Shown here in pieces: positions 7,906-12,544 of a stretch of DNA of 12,544 nucleotides. Where the stretch lies: positions 1-12,544 of the forward strand of contig JAKAMS010000036.1 in the NCBI GenBank assembly GCA_021812745.1. Direction: 5' to 3'. The translations under genes and the position numbers were made by a program. The notes under the pieces are model-generated. The model ran no database searches. It saw only the letters and a list, made by a program, of their open reading frames with translations, and was not told the origin of the DNA. The first letter of the stretch is position 1. Each line of letters starts with the position of its first letter. This stretch comes from Bacteroidota bacterium. Lineage in GTDB: Bacteria > Bacteroidota > Ignavibacteria > Ignavibacteriales > Melioribacteraceae.

Positions 7906-7935
7906 AAAAATAAAAATCCCGCCTAAGCGGGATTT
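7906..7935 (-). terminator. Intrinsic terminator of the heat-shock operon
   Basis: A 9-bp stem (AAATCCCGC paired with GCGGGATTT, 7914-7935) encloses a 4-base loop. On the minus strand it is followed by an almost pure T tract (7916 down to 7906). It lies about 25 bases after the stop of the small heat shock gene at 7961-8353, so it ends the sHsp-dnaK-sHsp transcript and separates it from the M1 peptidase gene. The plus-strand side has only a short broken T stretch, so it is mainly one-directional. Confidence 0.9.
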
Positions 7936-7960
7936 CTAAAAACTGATAGCTGCAAACGGT

Positions 7961-8353
7961 TTACTTTATTTCAATCGTCTTCGGTTTCATTCTTTCATGT
8001 TTAGGAAGTTTTACATTGAGCACACCGTTTTCAAGCTTTGCGTCAATCTTAGATTCATCAATGTTTTCAGAAATTTTGAATCTGCGATAGAAGTTGCCTG
8101 TTTCTGTTTCCTTCAGAACATATTTGCGGTTGATAACTTCGTCAAAAGTTATTCTTCCCATAATTATAAGATGTCCCTCTTCGAGTTTAATTTTAACATT
8201 TTCTTTGGAAACTCCCGGCATTTGTGCCATTAGAAAATAATCTTCTGAAGTTTCGTAGATATCAATTAAAGGAGCTACCCAGGATTCCATCTCGAGAGCC
8301 TCATCCCAGCTTCTTTTATTTTTTACTTCCACCATTTCTTTTTGTTCAGTCAT
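7961..8353 (-). CDS. Small heat shock protein, Hsp20/alpha-crystallin family (second sHsp)
   Basis: ATP-independent holdase that binds unfolding proteins in the cytoplasm and passes them to the DnaK system. The 130-residue protein has a short N-terminal arm, an alpha-crystallin domain at about 26-118 (from APLIDIYETSEDYFLMAQMPGV to GVLNVKLPK) and a C-terminal IEIK that matches the I-x-I motif used for oligomer assembly. It differs clearly from the other sHsp in the window: the loop at 68-92 reads KETETGNFYRRF instead of the common ERxFGxFxRxF form, so it is a divergent paralogue, not a recent copy. ATG at 8353 is preceded by GGAGG at 5 bases. An in-frame TTG at 8365 overlaps that ribosome site and is rejected. 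It begins 33 bases after dnaK and ends just before a strong terminator, so it closes the operon. Confidence 0.95.
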   Translation of the reverse strand: MTEQKEMVEVKNKRSWDEALEMESWVAPLIDIYETSEDYFLMAQMPGVSKENVKIKLEEGHLIIMGRITFDEVINRKYVLKETETGNFYRRFKISENIDESKIDAKLENGVLNVKLPKHERMKPKTIEIK

Positions 8354-8386
8354 AATGACCTCCAATTTATTTTTTGTTACATTAAT

Positions 8387-10333
8387 TTATTTTTTATCAT
8401 CATCTACAACTTCATATGAAGCGTCTTCAACATTCTTTTCGTCTTTTTTATCCGAAGACGACTTCTGCTGCTGTTCACCTTGCGGCTGACCTTCAAATGG
8501 CTCACCACTACTTTGCGCACCCGGTGTTGGACCTTGCTGAGCATACAACTTTTGTGAAATCTCATTCCATACTTTGGTTAGTCCATCAGTCGCAGTTTTG
8601 ATTCTATCTGTATCGTTTGAGGCGATTGCTTCTTCAACTTTCTTGATTTCACTTTCAAGCTGATTCTTCTGTTCAGACGTAATTTTGTCTTTCATCTCCT
8701 CAATCTGTTTCTTCGTTTGGAAGATGAGATTATCTGCTTGGTTCTTTACTTCAACAGTTTCTTTCTTCTTTTTATCATCTGCCGCATGTTCTTTTGCAGT
8801 TTGTTTCATCTTTTCAACTTCGTCTTTAGAAAGACCGCTTGAAGAAGTAATTCGAATACTTTGTTCTTTGTTAGTAGCTTTATCTTTTGCTGCAACATGT
8901 AAAATTCCGTTGGCGTCAATATCAAAAGTTACTTCAACTTGCGGAATACCGCGAGGTGCCGGTGGAATTCCATCTAAATGAAATTTCCCCAATGTTCTGT
9001 TATCTGCTGCCATAGGACGTTCACCCTGAAGAATATGAATTTCCACAGACGGCTGATTGTCAGAAGCCGTTGAAAATACTTCGCTCTTCTTTGTAGGAAT
9101 AGTTGTATTGGCTTCAATCAATTTCGTAAAAACGCCGCCAAGAGTTTCAATACCAAGTGAAAGCGGAGTAACATCTAATAATAGAACATCTTTAACATCG
9201 CCGGCAAGAACACCGCCCTGAATTGCGGCTCCTATTGCTACAACTTCATCGGGGTTGACACCTTTATGCGGTTCTCTACCGAAAAGATTTTTTACAAGCT
9301 CTTGAACTTTTGGAACTCTTGTTGACCCTCCAACTAAGATGACTTCATCAATCTGTGAAGTAGAAACACCTGCGTCTTTAATCGCACGCTCGCAAGGTCC
9401 GGCAGTTCTTTGAATTAAATCGTCAATTAACTGCTCAAATTTTGCTCTTGAAAGATTAATATTTAGGTGTTTTGGTCCGTCTTGTGTAGCAGTTATAAAC
9501 GGAAGATTAACATCCGTTTGAACTGATGAAGATAATTCAATTTTTGCTTTTTCTGCCGCTTCTTTTAAGCGTTGAAGCGCCATTGGATCTTTTCGCAAAT
9601 CAATGCCTTCTTGTTTCTGAAATTCATCGGCGAGATAGTCAATTAGCCTTTGGTCGAAATCATCGCCGCCAAGATGTGTATCTCCGTTTGTAGATTTAAC
9701 TTCGAACACACCCTCACCTAACTGCAAAATAGAAATATCAAATGTTCCGCCGCCAAGATCATAAACAGCAACAAGTTCTTCTTTATGTTTTTTATCTAAA
9801 CCATATGCAAGAGCTGCCGCTGTTGGTTCATTTATAATTCTCTTTACTTTCAGTCCGGCAATTTCACCGGCATCTTTTGTTGCCTGGCGCTGCGCATCAT
9901 TAAAATATGCCGGAACTGTTATTACAGCTTCAGTAACTTCTTGACCGAGATAATCTTCGGCAGTTTTTTTCATTTTTTGCAAAACCATTGCACTGATTTC
10001 CGGTGGCGAGTAAAGTCTATCACCGATCTCAACTCTTGCAGATCCGTTATCTCCGGCAACAACTTTATAAGGAACTTCTTTTGCCTCAACATCAACTTCT
10101 TCTCTTTTTCTACCCATAAACCGTTTGATTGAAAAGATTGTGTTTTTGGGATTAGTAACGGCTTGACGCTTACCTGGCTGCCCGATTAATCTTTCGCCGG
10201 ATTTTGTAAATGCAATAACAGATGGAGTAGTCCTTCCACCTTCCGAATTTGGAATTACTACCGGTTCGTTCCCTTCCATAACAGCAACGCACGAGTTCGT
10301 TGTTCCAAGATCAATTCCTATAATTTTTCCCAT
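8387..10333 (-). CDS. dnaK: Molecular chaperone DnaK (Hsp70)
   Basis: ATP-driven cytoplasmic chaperone that folds new, damaged and sHsp-bound proteins with DnaJ and GrpE. The 648-residue protein is full length. The nucleotide-binding domain (1 to about 382) shows all three Hsp70 signatures: IDLGTTNS (7-14), [12 protein letters not shown] (190-201) with T197, and [15 protein letters not shown] (331-345). Catalytic K70 lies in SIKRFMGR. The hydrophobic interdomain linker is VLLLDVTP (383-390). The substrate domain follows to about 505, then the helical lid to about 600. A low-complexity tail rich in G, P, Q and S ends in EVVDDDKK, close to the usual acidic DnaK terminus. AAGGA lies 7 bases before the ATG. 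Its neighbours are two sHsp genes, not grpE or dnaJ, which must be elsewhere. No CIRCE element was seen nearby. Confidence 0.99.
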   Translation of the reverse strand: MGKIIGIDLGTTNSCVAVMEGNEPVVIPNSEGGRTTPSVIAFTKSGERLIGQPGKRQAVTNPKNTIFSIKRFMGRKREEVDVEAKEVPYKVVAGDNGSARVEIGDRLYSPPEISAMVLQKMKKTAEDYLGQEVTEAVITVPAYFNDAQRQATKDAGEIAGLKVKRIINEPTAAALAYGLDKKHKEELVAVYDLGGGTFDISILQLGEGVFEVKSTNGDTHLGGDDFDQRLIDYLADEFQKQEGIDLRKDPMALQRLKEAAEKAKIELSSSVQTDVNLPFITATQDGPKHLNINLSRAKFEQLIDDLIQRTAGPCERAIKDAGVSTSQIDEVILVGGSTRVPKVQELVKNLFGREPHKGVNPDEVVAIGAAIQGGVLAGDVKDVLLLDVTPLSLGIETLGGVFTKLIEANTTIPTKKSEVFSTASDNQPSVEIHILQGERPMAADNRTLGKFHLDGIPPAPRGIPQVEVTFDIDANGILHVAAKDKATNKEQSIRITSSSGLSKDEVEKMKQTAKEHAADDKKKKETVEVKNQADNLIFQTKKQIEEMKDKITSEQKNQLESEIKKVEEAIASNDTDRIKTATDGLTKVWNEISQKLYAQQGPTPGAQSSGEPFEGQPQGEQQQKSSSDKKDEKNVEDASYEVVDDDKK

Positions 10334-10360
10334 TTCTGTATCCTTTAGATTTGATTTTTG

Positions 10361-10388
10361 AAAAGAGCTGAAGTAGTTACTTCAGCTC
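10361..10388 (-). terminator. Long dyad with short T run between the first sHsp gene and dnaK
   Basis: GAGCTGAAGTA and TACTTCAGCTC are perfect complements separated by only 2 bases (10365-10388); a real hairpin would open a 4- to 6-base loop on a 9- to 10-bp stem. On the minus strand the stem is followed by TTTT and then mixed sequence. The 3' coding end and stop codon of the sHsp gene lie inside the dyad. The T run is short, so it looks like a weak or partial terminator, or a processing/stability element that lets the sHsp be made in excess of DnaK. The hairpin is directly visible; its strength is inference. Confidence 0.6.
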
Positions 10389-10811
10389 GATTAATTTTTC
10401 GTTTTTAACTTTTGGTGCTGCTTTTTTCATCTGTATATGAAGCATCCCTTCCTCAAACTTGGCGTCAACTTTTTCAGAGTCAACTTCTTCCGGAAGCGTA
10501 AAAGAGCGTTTGAATGAACCGAACATTCTTTCACTTCTATAAAAGTTTTTTTCTTTTTGCTCAGTTTCTTTTTTCTTTTCACCTTCTATTGTTAAAATGT
10601 TATCTTGCAATGTGATTTTGATATTTTCTTTTTTTACTCCGGGGATTTCTGCGGTTACATTAATATTGTTTTTATCCTCCGAGATATCAATCCTCGGGTA
10701 AAAATTTTCGTTCACGTTGAATCCAAAGCTTGAGAAGTCATCAACGTATCTTTGAATTCTATCATGAATAGTTTCAAAATCTTTCATGGGTTCGAATTTA
10801 ATGAGTGTCAT
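10377..10811 (-). CDS. Small heat shock protein, Hsp20/alpha-crystallin family (first sHsp)
   Basis: Cytoplasmic holdase that keeps heat-damaged proteins in a refoldable state for DnaK. The 144-residue protein has an N-terminal arm with [21 protein letters not shown], an alpha-crystallin domain at about 38-130 ([21 protein letters not shown], the [14 protein letters not shown] loop, and the signature GMLHIQMKK) and a C-terminal LIELK acting as the I-x-I/L assembly motif. This is the classical bacterial class. ATG at 10811 has GGAGG 5 bases upstream; the frame continues to an ATG at 10877, but the extra 22 residues lack an sHsp match and would span the promoter candidate. It is the first gene of the heat-shock block and is divergent from birA. 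Confidence 0.96.
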   Translation of the reverse strand: MTLIKFEPMKDFETIHDRIQRYVDDFSSFGFNVNENFYPRIDISEDKNNINVTAEIPGVKKENIKITLQDNILTIEGEKKKETEQKEKNFYRSERMFGSFKRSFTLPEEVDSEKVDAKFEEGMLHIQMKKAAPKVKNEKLIELK

Positions 10812-10832
10812 TTTATCCTCCGTTAATTTTGA

Positions 10833-10848
10833 TGTTATTATAGTAACA
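10833..10848. promoter_or_regulatory. Dyad overlapping the -10 region of the sHsp promoter (possible operator)
   Basis: TGTTATTATAGTAACA is a 16-base dyad with arms TGTTA and TAACA, an inner TATA and one mismatched pair. It covers the TATAAT on the minus strand, about 20-35 bases before the sHsp start codon. A repressor binding here would block the promoter. It does not match CIRCE (TTAGCACTC-N9-GAGTGCTAA) or the HspR HAIR site. An AT-rich dyad of this length may also be chance. Confidence 0.35.
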
Positions 10849-10861
10849 ATGTGCGTGCCAA
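10837..10861 (-). promoter_or_regulatory. Candidate heat-shock promoter: sigma-54-like element and a TATAAT box
   Basis: Reading the minus strand, TTGGCACGCACATTGTT (10861 to 10845) matches the sigma-54 consensus TGGCACG-N4-TTGCW exactly in the -24 part. It differs in one base of the -12 part (TTGT for TTGC). It would start transcription near 10835, about 25 bases before the sHsp ATG. Immediately after it is a perfect TATAAT (10842 to 10837), but the nearest TTGGCA lies only 13 bases from it, too short for a normal -35, so as a housekeeping promoter it would lack a good -35. Which element is used cannot be decided from sequence. Confidence 0.45.
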
Positions 10862-10964
10862 GCGCTAAATATTCCATAAATATTTATTTTTTAATAAGTT
10901 AAATGGGGATATGCTTTTTTTGAGTCGTCGGAACTTTTGGCAGAGATTCAAAAACAATTTCCGG

Positions 10965-10989
10965 CTGGTCTGAAATTCTGGCTGAAATT
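10965..10989. repeat. Short tandem direct repeat upstream of birA
   Basis: CTGGTCTGAAATT (10965-10977) is followed directly by CTGGCTGAAATT (10978-10989), two copies differing by one inserted T. It lies 43 bases before the birA start in the divergent intergenic region. It could be a paired protein-binding site or a simple slippage duplication. No known motif is recognised. Confidence 0.5.
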
Positions 10990-11032
10990 AAAATTTTTTT
11001 TCATAAAATATATTTTTTAGGAGATAACAATT

Positions 11033-11800
11033 TTGTTCAAGATCGAAGAGTTCGATATTAAGCTTGATACCGACTACATTGGCAGAAATTTTATTTACAG
11101 CGATGAGGTTGAATCTACAAACGCAATGTTATTGGCAAGCAAAGATTCAAATCAGAACGGAACAGTTCTTCTTGCTGAATTTCAAAGCAAAGGACGCGGT
11201 AGAAAAGAAAGAGAATGGATCAGCAGCAGCGGTCAAAATTTAACTTTCTCCATTCTGCTTAAAAGTGAATTTAAGGAACAAAAAATTCATCTAATTAATT
11301 TAAGTGCGGCAATTGCAGTCGCACAAGCAATAGAAAATCTATTCCAGCTTAATGTTGAATTAAAATGGCCCAACGACGTTTTAATTAATAAGAAAAAAAT
11401 TGCCGGAATTTTGCTCGAATCAATTTCGAAAGGAAATAAAATTAGCCGCGTTGTTGTTGGAATTGGAATAAATGTAAACCAACCGAACTTTCCGGGTCAG
11501 TTTGAAATTCCGCCAACTTCTGTAAGAAAGGAATTTCATTCAATTGTTAGCAGAGAAAAATTGCTTAGCGAAGTACTTAACAATTTTGAAGAGATGCTGG
11601 AAACATCAAAACGTTCCGGCAAAAAAGTATTAACCGATTGGCGCAACCGTTGTAAAATGATCGGAGAAAAAGTTAAAATTATAGATGAGGACAAAACGAA
11701 AGTCGGCATTTTTGATGACATTGATGAAAATGGATTTCTAATTCTCAGAGTCGGCGATAAGTTGGAAAAAATCCATTACGGCGATGTGAGCTTAAGATAG
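11033..11800 (+). CDS. birA: Biotin--[acetyl-CoA-carboxylase] ligase, monofunctional (no DNA-binding domain)
   Basis: Activates biotin to biotinyl-AMP and attaches it to the lysine of biotin carboxyl carrier proteins, for example in acetyl-CoA carboxylase. The 255-residue protein begins straight with the catalytic domain: ESTNAML (27-33), the biotinyl-AMP loop GRGRKER (54-60), KWPNDV (111-116), KKIAGILLES (121-130) and GIGINVN (143-149). The small C-terminal domain spans about 208-255. It lacks the N-terminal winged-helix of E. coli BirA, so it is not expected to repress biotin genes. The start is TTG with AGGAG 9 bases upstream; an in-frame stop at 11018-11020 rules out a longer form, and there is no nearby ATG. 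The TAAAAT at 11004-11009 is a possible -10 but has no good -35. The cysteine desulfurase gene follows after 10 bases. Confidence 0.96.
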   Translation: MFKIEEFDIKLDTDYIGRNFIYSDEVESTNAMLLASKDSNQNGTVLLAEFQSKGRGRKEREWISSSGQNLTFSILLKSEFKEQKIHLINLSAAIAVAQAIENLFQLNVELKWPNDVLINKKKIAGILLESISKGNKISRVVVGIGINVNQPNFPGQFEIPPTSVRKEFHSIVSREKLLSEVLNNFEEMLETSKRSGKKVLTDWRNRCKMIGEKVKIIDEDKTKVGIFDDIDENGFLILRVGDKLEKIHYGDVSLR

Positions 11801-11810
11801 AAAGGAATTC

Positions 11811-12544
11811 ATGAGAGTATATTTCGATAATGCCGCAACAACACCAGTCCATCCAAAAGTATTTGAAGCGATGAGACCCTACTTGATGGGTGAGTTTGGA
11901 AATCCATCTTCAATTCATTCTTTTGGCAGAACAGTAAGAGTAGCAATTGAAGAAGCCCGCGAAACAGTTGCTGATTTTATAAATGCAAATCCCAGCGAAA
12001 TATATTTTACCAGCGGCGGGACTGAAGCAAACAATTTCGCAATCTTAGGAATTGCTAAGACAGAATTTGCAGAAAGTAAGCGGGATAAGATAATTACTTC
12101 TAAAGTTGAACATCATTGCGTGCTGGATGCTTTTCAAGAATTAGAGAAAAACGGCTTAAACGCAAATTGGCTGGATGTTAATTTCGAATCCAGAATTAAT
12201 GTGTCTTCATTATCTGATAATATTGATAAAAAAACATCTTTAGTTTCATTAATGCACGTTAACAATGAAACCGGCGCAATCAATCCAATAGAAGAAGTTG
12301 CCACTTCAGTTAAATCGGAAAATATTTTCTTCCACACAGATGCCGTTCAAAGCTTTGGGAAAATACCGATTGATGTAAAGAAACTTGGTGTTGATTCACT
12401 CTGCGGCTCGGCTCATAAAATTAATGGTCCTAAAGGAACTGGTTTTGCATTTGTGAAAAGCGGAACTCCCCTTTCACCATTGTTGATTGGTGGTTCACAA
12501 GAACGCAACCGGAGAGGCGGAACCGAAAACGTTGCCGGGATTGT
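11811..12544 (+). CDS. Cysteine desulfurase (NifS/IscS type), 3' end cut by the window
   Basis: PLP enzyme that takes sulfur from L-cysteine, leaving alanine and an enzyme persulfide for Fe-S cluster assembly, tRNA thiolation or cofactor synthesis. The first 244 complete codons are present. Motifs: FDNAATTPVHP near the start, FGNPSSIH (29-36), the PLP phosphate loop SGGTEAN (68-74), VEHH with the ring-stacking H101, NNETGAI (151-157), HTDAVQ with D177 and Q180, and the PLP lysine K203 in SAHKINGPKG. RRGGTEN (234-240) is typical of group I (NifS/IscS) enzymes. The active-site cysteine loop and C-terminus lie beyond the window. AAAGGA is 4 bases before the ATG, and the gene starts 10 bases after birA, implying cotranscription. 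IscS versus NifS versus another specialised desulfurase cannot be settled here. Confidence 0.96.
   Translation, partial: MRVYFDNAATTPVHPKVFEAMRPYLMGEFGNPSSIHSFGRTVRVAIEEARETVADFINANPSEIYFTSGGTEANNFAILGIAKTEFAESKRDKIITSKVEHHCVLDAFQELEKNGLNANWLDVNFESRINVSSLSDNIDKKTSLVSLMHVNNETGAINPIEEVATSVKSENIFFHTDAVQSFGKIPIDVKKLGVDSLCGSAHKINGPKGTGFAFVKSGTPLSPLLIGGSQERNRRGGTENVAGI

Noticed and set aside
8354..8365. TTG start for the second small heat shock protein
   Set aside because: The TTG overlaps the GGAGG that serves the ATG at 8353.
8685..8981. Plus-strand open frame of 98 codons inside dnaK
   Set aside because: It lies antisense to the strongly conserved DnaK coding frame, has no ribosome site or recognisable domain, and is cysteine/serine/phenylalanine rich as expected of a shadow frame.
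10812..10877. Longer N-terminus for the first small heat shock protein
   Set aside because: The extension would run through the GGAGG ribosome site and the promoter candidate, and it has no sHsp character.
10812..11032. CIRCE or HAIR operator upstream of the sHsp gene
   Set aside because: I searched the intergenic region by eye on both strands and found neither TTAGCACTC-N9-GAGTGCTAA nor CTTGAGT-N7-ACTCAAG.
1..12544. Mobile element, CRISPR array, toxin-antitoxin pair or defence island
   Set aside because: No transposase, integrase, terminal inverted repeats, spaced direct repeats or small toxin genes were seen; the content is conserved core genes.

Overview
The window is an AT-rich bacterial chromosomal segment made almost entirely of conserved housekeeping and stress genes. 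There are no mobile elements, phage genes, CRISPR arrays, rRNA or tRNA genes that I can see. The low GC, the many weak or missing Shine-Dalgarno sites, several TTG starts, a secreted M1 peptidase with a GGMEY exopeptidase motif and the general protein style suggest the Bacteroidota/Chlorobiota/Ignavibacteriota group. An Ignavibacteria-like organism is my best guess. This is inference from sequence style, not a search result.

Everything from base 1 to about 10811 is transcribed from the minus strand. Read in the direction of transcription, it opens with a heat-shock block: small heat shock protein, dnaK, then a second small heat shock protein. A dyad with a short T run sits between the first two genes, and a clear intrinsic terminator (about 7906-7935) closes the block. 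Next comes a tightly packed five-gene run: a secreted M1-family metallopeptidase, a six-helix membrane protein of unknown function that overlaps it by 4 bases, peptide deformylase (def), methionyl-tRNA formyltransferase (fmt), and a PLP-dependent beta-synthase of the cysteine synthase/cystathionine beta-synthase family. After a 221-base gap follow a methionine gamma-lyase-like PLP enzyme, a PgeF/YfiH-type multicopper-fold protein, and the first 29 codons of an EamA-family transporter cut by the window edge.

A divergent intergenic region (10812-11032) separates this from the plus-strand pair at the right end: a monofunctional biotin protein ligase (birA) and a cysteine desulfurase cut by the window end. 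The intergenic region holds the likely heat-shock promoter, including a sequence close to a sigma-54 promoter, a TATAAT box inside a dyad, and a short tandem repeat.

Functional themes are protein quality control (DnaK plus two sHsps, a peptidase), formyl-methionine processing (fmt adds the formyl group to initiator tRNA, def removes it from new proteins), and sulfur amino acid chemistry (methionine gamma-lyase-like enzyme, beta-synthase, cysteine desulfurase). I found no convincing previously undescribed system. The points most worth a second look are the heat-shock promoter architecture, the hairpin at the sHsp/dnaK junction, and the unknown membrane protein coupled to the M1 peptidase.
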